This document shows positions 8,385-15,651 of a DNA stretch of 64,000 nucleotides, in pieces. A program made the translations under genes and the position numbers. The notes under the pieces are model-generated. The model had not been told where the DNA came from. It did no database searches and saw only the letters and a list, made by a program, of their open reading frames with translations. Source of the DNA: JBLIRR01 sp049472395 (lineage in GTDB: Bacteria; SZUA-182; DTGQ01; JBLIRR01); NCBI GenBank assembly GCA_049472395.1, contig JBLIRR010000008.1, positions 1 to 64,000 of the forward strand, written 5' to 3'. Within the stretch, counting starts at the first letter, position 1. Each line of letters begins with the position of its first letter.

Positions 8385-8717
8385 ATTATATCATATATTT
8401 GACATAGGATCTTTCCGAAATTGCATTTGCGATTTTACTTATTGTTGGAAATAATGTCCTTTGAAGCTCCATATTTCTAATAATCTAATAATACGAGGGC
8501 ACATTTACGAGTCAAAGATTAAAAACTTATCTTCCCGCGCTGAGGAATTATTCGAATTGTCCCTACAGTTACGAATGCTCTCATTCGCTGATTTATATGG
8601 GAGCAAGATATAGAATTTATTTGAACAGTTTAGTCATAGATTATTAATGTATGGTTATTTTGATATACAAAAGATAAGCTGATTTGTGGTATAATTTTTT
8701 AGATAATATTTAAGAGC
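8385..8717. other. Spacer between divergent genes
   Basis: 333 bp between the divergent DUF1460 and LigD-phosphoesterase genes. Apart from the extended -10 promoter at 8687-8695 I see nothing definite. Confidence 0.4.
8687..8695 (+). promoter_or_regulatory. Extended -10 promoter for the LigD-phosphoesterase gene
   Basis: TGGTATAAT is a full extended -10 box, 23 bp before the ATG at 8718. No good -35 at standard spacing, as expected for extended -10 promoters. Confidence 0.45.
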
Positions 8718-9089
8718 ATGAAAACCCTAAAATACGTTATACAAAAACATCATGCAAGCCATCTCCATTATGATTTTCGTTTAGAGCTTGATGGAGTGGC
8801 AAAATCATGGGCTGTTCCAAAAGAACCTCCTGTTGAACAGGGAGTGAAGAGATTAGCTGTTAAGGTGGAAGATCATTCTATTGATTACATGGACTTTGAA
8901 GGAGTGATTGAGGATGGCTATGGTGCAGGAACAGTGGAGATATGGGACAAAGGTTATTGGGAGCCTGAATCTATTAAAGAAAAAAAGATTGTCGCAATCC
9001 TTCACGGAGAAAAGCTAAATGGAAGGTTTACTCTCCTGAATTTCAAGGAGAAAAACTGGTTATTATTTAAAGCAAAAGATGCAAAATAA
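8718..9089 (+). CDS. Stand-alone DNA ligase D 3'-phosphoesterase domain protein
   Basis: 123 residues that are almost entirely the LigD phosphoesterase (PE) fold. The metal and catalytic cluster is intact: HHASHLHYDFRLELDG (residues 11-26), the second His in VEDHSIDYMDFEG, and the WLLFKAKD C-terminal strand. In bacterial non-homologous end joining this domain removes 3'-phosphates and 3'-ribonucleosides at breaks; free-standing versions also occur in bacteria and archaea. No ligase, polymerase or Ku gene lies nearby, so it may act as an independent end-cleaning enzyme. The last 11 bp overlap the next gene, suggesting translational coupling. Confidence 0.85.
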   Translation: MKTLKYVIQKHHASHLHYDFRLELDGVAKSWAVPKEPPVEQGVKRLAVKVEDHSIDYMDFEGVIEDGYGAGTVEIWDKGYWEPESIKEKKIVAILHGEKLNGRFTLLNFKEKNWLLFKAKDAK

Positions 9090-9435
9090 ATGGCTTTACT
9101 GGACTCCAAGAGTGTTGTCAATCATCTTTGCTATATTTATCAGCATATTCGCACTGGATGTATTTGGTGCTGGCTATTCCTTTCTGGACACAATAGTAGC
9201 TTTAATAATACATTTAATACCTACTTATCTGGTAACTATTGTTGCTATAATTGCATGGAAAGGGGAGATTACAGGTGGATGCTTATTTATAGGACTCGGA
9301 TTGTTCTATGTAATAATGGAATGGAATAGGACTCCACTTATTGCTTCTCTTCTGATACCCGCTCCTCTATTCTTAATTGGGGGGATGTTTATAATGCATT
9401 GGATGCTTTATAGAAAAGCCAAACCGAAATTATAA
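9079..9435 (+). CDS. Four-helix membrane protein, unknown
   Basis: 118 residues with four hydrophobic helices (about 9-30, 35-60, 63-82, 86-110) and a basic C-terminus (LYRKAKPKL). I recognise no named family with confidence. The ATG lies inside the end of the LigD-phosphoesterase gene, so the two are almost certainly co-transcribed and probably translationally coupled; whether they work together is unknown. Confidence 0.65.
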   Translation: MQNKWLYWTPRVLSIIFAIFISIFALDVFGAGYSFLDTIVALIIHLIPTYLVTIVAIIAWKGEITGGCLFIGLGLFYVIMEWNRTPLIASLLIPAPLFLIGGMFIMHWMLYRKAKPKL

Positions 9436-9630
9436 ATGAGAGAACCTGCGGTAATTGATGTGAAAAGATTATTTGTTCCCTTAGAAAATTCACGTAGATC
9501 AGTTTTACATCGTGAGGTGAAGTAACTATACAGTAAATGAAATTTAAATAGATTTATCAGTTTAAATAAGATTTATTATGAAAATAAAATATATGTAAGA
9601 ATGCTTAAATAGACTTGTATATTAAAAATA

Positions 9631-9692
9631 TGGGAGTATAAAATTTAGTCTTTCCATCCACCTCCCAAGATGTGTTAGATTTTATACTCCCA
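9631..9692. terminator. Hairpin terminator serving the UPF0175 gene
   Basis: TGGGAGTATAAAATTTAG (9631-9648) pairs with TTAGATTTTATACTCCCA (9675-9692) over most of its length. On the minus strand it follows the stop of the UPF0175 gene and is followed by TATTTTTAATA, a T-rich tail. It could also stop plus-strand transcription. Confidence 0.6.
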
Positions 9693-9706
9693 AGGGGGGA
9701 TTTAAT

Positions 9707-9913
9707 TCAAATAATAATCTTTCTTCCCTGTAATTCTTTAATATATAAGGAGACTCCTTTATGTATAAGTATTTCTGCGAATGCCTTTTCAGAGTAACCA
9801 GTTATCTTCGCTGCTTTCCCTAAAGAGACTATTTCCTCTTCAAGGAGTTTAATGACGAGCACTATTTTTACTTCATCTTCTTTGATGTTGATTTGTGGAG
9901 GCCCAATAGTCAT
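9707..9913 (-). CDS. UPF0175 family protein, antitoxin-like, orphan
   Basis: 68 residues with the UPF0175 core: LLEEEIVSLGKAAKITGYSEKAFAEILIHKGVSLYI, a helix-turn-helix-like segment. In many genomes this family is the antitoxin partner of PIN-domain (DUF3368) toxins and is encoded next to them. No PIN-domain frame is present on either side. AAAGGAGGAG precedes the ATG. The protein may be a leftover antitoxin or may regulate something elsewhere. Confidence 0.65.
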   Translation of the reverse strand: MTIGPPQINIKEDEVKIVLVIKLLEEEIVSLGKAAKITGYSEKAFAEILIHKGVSLYIKELQGRKIII

Positions 9914-10495
9914 GACCCTTGCACTCCTCCTTTAAAATAATCTTATTTTTTTGATTTTATTGGCTTTTATTTAAATAATTTGGCAATGAATTATAAAAAA
10001 AATTAATAAATAATTATAAATAATATAAATTATATTAGTATGGATTGGTGTGTTAAAAAAATGATGGATTTAAAAAAAATAAATTGTTTTTTGATAATAA
10101 GACCTTCAATTCATCGTCTAGTATAAAAATATAGATTAGTAAGATTAGCTCATAAAGATATACTGACAATATTAATAAAGAATCGAGGGTGATATTATGA
10201 TAAGCGACTTTTTACAAGATAAACTGATAAATAAGTTGACTGGCTATTATTTATTGTCTTATGGCAATCACAATATTAAATTAGCATGGTTTTTAGAGAA
10301 AATGAACAATGCGGTGGTTTTTTGTCTTGTTGTCTTAAAGCTCATTCCTGCACGACGAAGATTAATATAAAAAATAATTTCCTATAATTATTCAGAATGC
10401 AGAATTGGCGAGATGATGCACCAGAGGGAGAAATACCCGGAAACTCACAAAGATAGTCACAAAGAATAAAGATAAAGAATAAGGGAAATAATTGA
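9914..10495. other. AT-rich spacer with one possible micro-gene
   Basis: 582 bp, very AT-rich. Only the 57-codon frame at 10197-10370 has a start signal; otherwise I see nothing in it. Confidence 0.4.
10197..10370 (+). CDS. Possible 57-residue protein, unknown
   Basis: ATG preceded by GAGGGTG at suitable distance. The product starts MISDFLQDKLINKLTGYYLL and has one hydrophobic stretch (NNAVVFCLVVLKLI) before a basic end (PARRRLI). No family recognised; coding status unproven. Confidence 0.25.
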   Translation: MISDFLQDKLINKLTGYYLLSYGNHNIKLAWFLEKMNNAVVFCLVVLKLIPARRRLI

Positions 10496-11326
10496 TTATA
10501 AAAATTTTCCTAATTCTTCTAATAACTCGTCTTTTTTAGTGAGTATTTCATCCTTTAATAATTTAAATTGTTTTTTCCCTTCTTCATACGATTCTTTGTA
10601 AATATTCTTGATTGTTTCCTGATTCAAAACACCTTTTTGTTTAATATATTTTTGGGTAATAATGGCGATTGCATAAGTGCCCGCAAAGGCAATTCCTCCG
10701 GAGAGAATCCATCCGCCAATCGGGACAAAAGCAAGAATGCCCCGTGCAGTAACAGCACATGTATAGCCCAATCCAACTGTGCCAATCACCATCTTCAGTA
10801 ATTCTTGTGCCTCAACCGGATAATTATAAAAATCTGAGATCTTTTTTACCATATAAATTTGCAGAGGAGCCAGTATCGTAAAGTCTGAAATAAACGGCGT
10901 GGGTAAAAATCCGATGACCCCTGCTATCATGGAATATTTTTTTGCCAGATATTCAAAGGTCACCTCCTCATGTACTTCTTCTTTTTGAATATCAATTTCA
11001 GGTATATCAAGATCATCGGGCTCTGTTTGAATATTTAAGGCTTCGCGTAACTCTTCCAAAGCCTCAGCCTCTTGTTTACTTAAGCCTTCAATGCTCGCTA
11101 TCTTCTTTGCTAAAGAAAAGCACTGCTCCTTTTCTTTTTCTGGTACAAGGGATGCCAATTTTTGAAGTTCTTGGAGCGAAAGCCTTTGCGTTATGGCATC
11201 GATCAATTCATCATGGTTAATATTCTCCATGCCTTTGATTAACATTTTCAACTCTTCTTGTTCTTTCTTGGTAAGACCATCTGCTAAGGCTGGATACAGA
11301 ATTAAGGATAAGAATTTTTCTTTCAT
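10496..11326 (-). CDS. TerB-like / DUF697 membrane-associated protein
   Basis: 276 residues in two parts. Residues about 1-95 are helical with two repeats of the TerB-like pattern (DGLTKKEQEELKML and IEGLSKQEAEALEELREAL). After an acidic linker, residues about 125-235 match DUF697: PTPFISDFTILAPLQIYMVKKISDFY, then VIGTVGLGYTCAVTARGILAFVPIGGWILSG, a membrane-associated helical hairpin seen in YcjF-type proteins. The C-terminus is a Lys/Glu-rich coiled coil. The role of the family is unclear; envelope stress or membrane association is the usual guess. AAAGGAATACAGGT supports the start. Confidence 0.7.
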   Translation of the reverse strand: MKEKFLSLILYPALADGLTKKEQEELKMLIKGMENINHDELIDAITQRLSLQELQKLASLVPEKEKEQCFSLAKKIASIEGLSKQEAEALEELREALNIQTEPDDLDIPEIDIQKEEVHEEVTFEYLAKKYSMIAGVIGFLPTPFISDFTILAPLQIYMVKKISDFYNYPVEAQELLKMVIGTVGLGYTCAVTARGILAFVPIGGWILSGGIAFAGTYAIAIITQKYIKQKGVLNQETIKNIYKESYEEGKKQFKLLKDEILTKKDELLEELGKFL

Positions 11327-11873
11327 ACCTGTATTCCTTTCTCTCTGTTATAACGTTTACGTTTCCTATAATACTTTTCGGCTTTTCCTGCCGTACTTTA
11401 TATTATAATAACTACTCCGCACCTGTCACGACTGTTTCATAAAGTTTATGACAAATATGGACCTTATATACATAGTGTTAATACTATGCTTCTTTTTATA
11501 TCTTAATGAAAATAAAAATATAAGTAAAGTAATAAAGTTTATGCGCTCTCATAAAATATATGCTTTCCCAAAATGGTCCTGCTATGCAAGAATGCTTCTT
11601 ATTATCCTTATAGCAAGTAAAATGCCGGCTAATGAGGATGAGCGAAATAAGTTATGGCATATAATTTGCTGTAAGTTCTGAAAAAGCCAAAACTATCCCC
11701 ATATATCCAAAATAACCTGAAGAGAAGAAAAGCTTTTAAATTTATTAAATCTAAGGGATAAGGAAAGGAGGTAAGTAGAGAAGAATAATTAAGAATTTGT
11801 ATCTCTTGGAGGAAATAAACCCCAAGGGAATAGCTATGGATGGTTAATTTAGAGAAAGTGAGAGTGTATCATT
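11327..11873. other. Divergent spacer and leader of the GLYGG-repeat gene
   Basis: 547 bp. A 77-codon frame at 11448-11681 lacks a ribosome site and is not called. From about 11760 the plus strand carries strong ribosome-site-like strings (AGGAAAGGAGGT at 11761-11772, TTGGAGGAAAT near 11812) more than 60 bp before the real start at 11874, and a small CTTGG/CCAAG hairpin. Confidence 0.4.
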
Positions 11874-12710
11874 ATGAATCTTTCCAAAAAATGTAAACTT
11901 CTTATTATCTTTTTTAGTTTCTTATATATCTTCCTTGCAGGCTCAAAGGCACATGCCCAATTTGGCTATGGCGGGCTCTATGGAGGTTTATATGGTGGCC
12001 TCTATGGAGGTTTATATGGAGGCCTCTATGGAGGTTTGTATGGCGGCCTTTACGGCAGCATGTATGGCTTATATGGAGGCCTCTATGGGAGTATGTATGG
12101 TATGTATGGAGGCCTTTATGGCAGCTTATACGGCTTATATGGAGGCCTTTATGGGAGTATGTATGGCTTATATGGAGGTCTCTCTGGGCTTTATGGAGGG
12201 TTGTATAGTGGGCTTTACGGAGGCTTATATGGCGGTCTTTATGGGAGCATGTATGGCTTATATGGAGGCCTCTATGGAGGTGGTGGATACAGCAACTTAC
12301 TCGGTATGTCAGCCCTCACCGGTCTTCTTAGTGGCTTAGGATCGAGCGTTATTACTACTGAGCAATTTGGCACGTGGGAAGGACTATGGTCCTCTGGCTT
12401 ACTGCAAGGGCCACTGTCATTAAGCCTTGTTGAAGATCCTGTAATAGCGGGTGTGGTGACTGGTTTTGTCCAATTGATCAATAATCCATTTCTTATTGGT
12501 TTGGTAGATGTGACTGGAGAGATAATCGGTAATCAGATTAGTCTCAGTGGTATTACTGTTGGGGCAACAGGGGGGACAATGTCCATAGATCTTGTCGGAA
12601 CATTACTTACTCCTACTGATATGGAGGGAAATTATACGTTAATTAAAAATTTAACAACTTTACAGGAAACAGGAACTTTTGAGGCAATCCTCACCGTCCC
12701 TGTGCTTTAA
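11874..12710 (+). CDS. Secreted GLYGG-repeat protein with C-terminal beta domain
   Basis: 278 residues. A signal peptide (residues 1-28, ending SKAHAQ) is followed by about 110 residues built only from GGLYGG, GSMYGL and close variants, a Gly/Tyr/Leu tandem array. The C-terminal 125 residues (from FGTWEGLWSSGLLQGPLSLSL to MEGNYTLIKNLTTL and GTFEAIL) look like a compact beta-sandwich or barrel. The same W-x-x-x-W-S start and G-N-Y/F-T-L-I ending occur in the protein at 41,982-43,193. The array could form a fibre, adhesive or self-assembling surface layer, by analogy with other Gly/Tyr-rich proteins; this is inference. It has its own leader and a strong terminator. Confidence 0.75.
   Translation: MNLSKKCKLLIIFFSFLYIFLAGSKAHAQFGYGGLYGGLYGGLYGGLYGGLYGGLYGGLYGSMYGLYGGLYGSMYGMYGGLYGSLYGLYGGLYGSMYGLYGGLSGLYGGLYSGLYGGLYGGLYGSMYGLYGGLYGGGGYSNLLGMSALTGLLSGLGSSVITTEQFGTWEGLWSSGLLQGPLSLSLVEDPVIAGVVTGFVQLINNPFLIGLVDVTGEIIGNQISLSGITVGATGGTMSIDLVGTLLTPTDMEGNYTLIKNLTTLQETGTFEAILTVPVL
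11966..12285 (+). repeat. Tandem GLYGG-coding DNA repeats
   Basis: Short units built from GGCCTCTATGGAGGTTTATAT-like and GGGAGCATGTATGGCTTA-like strings repeat through 320 bp. The third codon positions vary while the protein repeat is kept, so selection acts on the protein and the array is not a fresh DNA expansion. Confidence 0.8.
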
Positions 12711-12733
12711 TCTAATCTCATCCTTTATAATTT

Positions 12734-12772
12734 GTGACCATTCTTCTCATTAATGTGGAGGAGAATGGTCAC
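12734..12772. terminator. Bidirectional terminator between convergent genes
   Basis: GTGACCATTCTTCTC (12734-12748) pairs with GAGGAGAATGGTCAC (12758-12772), with one G-T pair and a 9-base loop. TTTTAATT follows on the plus strand and AAATT-rich sequence on the other. It separates the GLYGG gene from the sigma-factor gene. Confidence 0.85.
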
Positions 12773-12774
12773 TT

Positions 12775-13689
12775 TTAATTCTCAATAAAATCAAATAACG
12801 GCGATAATCGTTCAGATTTCTTTATTTTTGTCAACGCCATTTCTTGAATCTGCCTGATTCTTTCCCGGGAGAGATTAAAAATATTCCCGACTTCCTCTAA
12901 GGTTTTTTCTCTGTGTGATCCAAGACCGAACCTCATTTCAATCACTGCCTTTTCCATAGGAGGTAATGTATGTAAAATATTTTGGATCTTTTCCTTTAAA
13001 TTTTCATTAATAATATTGTCAAGGGCTGATGTGCTCTGTTTGTCTTCTAAATAATCAATAATGGTATAATTATTATCGAAATCTGAGAGAGGTTGCTCAG
13101 CAGAAATGGGATCTTTGATAAGGCGTAATAGGTCTATTACTCTCTCCTCTGTCATGCCTATATATTGAGCTAAGTCCTTAATATCAGGATCTTTGATATT
13201 TTCTTGACGCAGTTTATTGCGAATTCTGATGAGGGAATTGATTGTCTCCATAGCATGAACCGGCACACGAATAGTCCGGGTTTTTTGCACCAGCGCCCTG
13301 GTGATCGTTTGTCTGATCCACCATATGGCATAGGTACTAAATTTGCATTCATATTTAATATCAAATTTTTCTATAGCCTTTATTAGACCAATATTACCTT
13401 CCTGAATTAAATCGAGCAATGGGAGCCCACGATTGATGTATTTTTTTGCAATATTAACCACAAGGCGTAAATTCGCTTGCGCCATTTGAGATTTTGCCTT
13501 TTCATCACCTTTGGCGATCCTCCGTGCATATTCACGCTCCTGTTCCCTTGAAAGAAGCGGAACATTCGCTATCTCTCGCAAATAAATTTTTACACTATTA
13601 ATACTCTTATCTTTCTCGCCCTCTGAATACTCTTCATTTACATTGGTTGCTGACCTTGATCGATTATGGTCAAAATTACTCTCCAGCAT
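12775..13689 (-). CDS. Sigma-70 family RNA polymerase sigma factor (RpoD/RpoS group)
   Basis: 304 residues covering regions 1.2 to 4.2 without the long N-terminal region 1.1 of primary factors. Region 1.2 contains INSVKIYLREIANVPLLSREQE; region 2 has NLRLVVNIAKKY, GLPLLDLIQEGNIGLIKAIEKFD and the -10 recognition helix YAIWWIRQTITRAL; region 3 starts RTIRVPVHAMETINSL; region 4.2 has TLEEVGNIFNLSRERIRQIQEMALTKIKK. The recognition helices are close to primary sigma, so the promoters should be TTGACA/TATAAT-like. The short N-terminus and the IQEMALTKIKK ending suggest a group 2 (stress or stationary-phase) factor, though a primary role is not excluded. Its position beside accessory genes fits the former. 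Confidence 0.85.
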   Translation of the reverse strand: MLESNFDHNRSRSATNVNEEYSEGEKDKSINSVKIYLREIANVPLLSREQEREYARRIAKGDEKAKSQMAQANLRLVVNIAKKYINRGLPLLDLIQEGNIGLIKAIEKFDIKYECKFSTYAIWWIRQTITRALVQKTRTIRVPVHAMETINSLIRIRNKLRQENIKDPDIKDLAQYIGMTEERVIDLLRLIKDPISAEQPLSDFDNNYTIIDYLEDKQSTSALDNIINENLKEKIQNILHTLPPMEKAVIEMRFGLGSHREKTLEEVGNIFNLSRERIRQIQEMALTKIKKSERLSPLFDFIEN

Positions 13690-13888
13690 CTTGCCATCAA
13701 TACTCCTTTCCCTCCCTCAGTAAATCCTTTTGATTGTAAGCATTCGTCACTTTTTCAATTAAGCAACTATGAATGGATATTCCCTATGCTGTATATATAA
13801 AGACTATAAAAAATAAAATAAATTATGTTTTAAATAATTTTTTTTAATTGAGGCAGAGAAAAAAAACGAAGAAAGATTTGATATGTGA

Positions 13889-14158
13889 TTATTTCTTCCA
13901 TGAATTCAAATAGTTATTAAGTTTCCAAATTTTCGAGTAATCCAGTGTGTCCTTATCATTTCGATAATAGGTGAAGAATTCATCCTCAGGTGTGTGTTCG
14001 ATGAGTTCTTTTCTGCATAAGAGATGTACGCCATTATTTGTTATGACCACTTTCTCTTTGTGATTATTGGTTGGAAATATCCCCTTTGCATAGGGAACAG
14101 GGTAAAGGCTGAATAGCAATAATAATTCAACTAAGAATAGAGATATTTTTTGTGTCAT
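13889..14158 (-). CDS. Small secreted protein, unknown
   Basis: 89 residues with a signal peptide (SLFLVELLLLFSLYPVPYAKG) and a short mature part, HKEKVVITNNGVHLLCRKELI and onward, containing one Cys. A family is not recognised. AAGGT precedes the ATG. It stands alone between the sigma factor and a sensor-like gene. Confidence 0.45.
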   Translation of the reverse strand: MTQKISLFLVELLLLFSLYPVPYAKGIFPTNNHKEKVVITNNGVHLLCRKELIEHTPEDEFFTYYRNDKDTLDYSKIWKLNNYLNSWKK

Positions 14159-14434
14159 GGTTTTTACCTTATGAAAATACTATTTATAGATTAACATTAT
14201 AAATATTATAAATCAAATAACAGAAGTGCTGCAACAATTCTCGCGTTACTATAGAAGCTAAAGACTCCACAAATGAGTGTTGGTTGATTGCTGTCGGACG
14301 CTTGTTTCTGGATGTGGGTAGATTGAGGAATTTCTTTTTTATATGCCTAAAAGTTGGAATGCTGAAAATGCTCTTTGCTGATAAAATTTTTTCGATTCCA
14401 TCATAATTGTGTCCGATAAGAAAAGTGTATAATT

Positions 14435-15496
14435 ATGGGAGAATTTAACAGTAGTTACTACATCATGACGAATGAAGCTCTTTCCTTACTCAAGAAAAAA
14501 GTCCTTTTATTAAATTCTTACCGCAAGGGGGATATGAGGGCAGCGCATACAACAGACATAATAAAGACTGAACTTACCACACGCGAGCTGGATATTGATA
14601 TCTATATAGAACATATAGACACAAAGCACCATAAGCTTAATAATGTAAAAGGCTTACTTGAACGACTCTACAAGGAAAGGTACGCTAACACCCAGTTTGA
14701 TGTTATTATTCTGTCTGATAAAAATTTACTCATACCTTTATTAAAGCATCGTGAAAATTTGTGCCCCTCTGTCCCGATTATTTTTTATGGTATGAGAGAC
14801 TTCGATTATACGTTAATCGAGACACATGAACTCATTATAGGTATCACAGAAGACTCTGATATATCTGAAACGATTGACGTGGTTTTGAGGCTTCACCCTA
14901 AAACGATGCATATCGCCCTTATTATAGATTCATCCCAAACAGGAAGGCTTCGTCAAAACCGTTTTCGCTCAATAGCGAGGAGATTTGAGGGTATGGTAAA
15001 TTTTATAGAATTAGTAGAATGGGATGGTCCCGAACTGAAGGAAAAACTCGCTCATCTTCCTAAAAATACTGTGATTATAACACTTGCCTTGTATTTGGAC
15101 CGAGCAGGCTCATACTATTCTCATATAGAGCGTCAAGCCTTTACTAAAGAAATTAATGTGCCTCATTACACTATGTGGGATACTGATCTTTGGAATGGGT
15201 ATGTAGGGGGGTGGATTATGAGTAATACCTCCCATATCACCCATGCTGCCCGGATAGCTCTTCGAATTTTGCAGGGAGAACCCGCTGAGAGAATACCGCA
15301 GTTATGCACCGCGCCAAGTGTCCCTATGTTCGACTATATACAAATGAAACGCTTTGGAATCAAAGAAAATAAACTCCCAAAAGAGAGTATAGTTCTTAAT
15401 AAAACCCCATCAACAGGTATGATGAGCTGTTGTCATGGCATATGGTTTATTATTATTGCGCTATGTGTGTTGACTTTTATAATAATAGCATTTTAA
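14435..15496 (+). CDS. ABC substrate-binding-type sensor protein with C-terminal membrane anchor
   Basis: 353 residues. Residues about 20-300 resemble the ABC_sub_bind fold found as sensor domain in many histidine kinases (KKVLLLNSYRKGD start, FDVIILSDKNLL, VPIIFYGMRDFD, ITEDSDISETIDVVLRLHP). A single membrane helix (about residues 332-350, HGIWFIIIALCVLTFIII) ends the protein only three residues before the stop. No N-terminal signal peptide is seen, and no kinase domain follows. As annotated it would be tail-anchored with the binding domain in the cytoplasm, unlike its relatives. The NtrC-type regulator 155 bp downstream may be its partner. A second ATG at 14465 is possible. Confidence 0.6.
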   Translation: MGEFNSSYYIMTNEALSLLKKKVLLLNSYRKGDMRAAHTTDIIKTELTTRELDIDIYIEHIDTKHHKLNNVKGLLERLYKERYANTQFDVIILSDKNLLIPLLKHRENLCPSVPIIFYGMRDFDYTLIETHELIIGITEDSDISETIDVVLRLHPKTMHIALIIDSSQTGRLRQNRFRSIARRFEGMVNFIELVEWDGPELKEKLAHLPKNTVIITLALYLDRAGSYYSHIERQAFTKEINVPHYTMWDTDLWNGYVGGWIMSNTSHITHAARIALRILQGEPAERIPQLCTAPSVPMFDYIQMKRFGIKENKLPKESIVLNKTPSTGMMSCCHGIWFIIIALCVLTFIIIAF

Positions 15497-15651
15497 ACCA
15501 CTTATGGGCATCTATTGCCATGAAAAGAGAATTTGAAAATAAAAATAGATAATTCCTTGATTTTATATGCTGACTATTTTATGATTTATACTTCATGGGT
15601 TAACTGTTTGAGGATACTTATTATATAACATTTTGGGGAAAAATAATAATT

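Noticed and set aside
9436..9525. 29-codon frame MREPAVIDVKRLF and onward, faintly like the tail of a nucleotide-sugar dehydrogenase
   Set aside because: Too short, no ribosome site, and the likeness rests on a handful of residues.
11448..11681. 77-codon frame with a hydrophobic start
   Set aside because: No ribosome site or promoter and no family; the hydrophobic start is expected by chance in AT-rich DNA.
11966..12285. Possible CRISPR or direct-repeat array
   Set aside because: The repeats are in frame, have no unique spacers and encode a protein array after a signal peptide.
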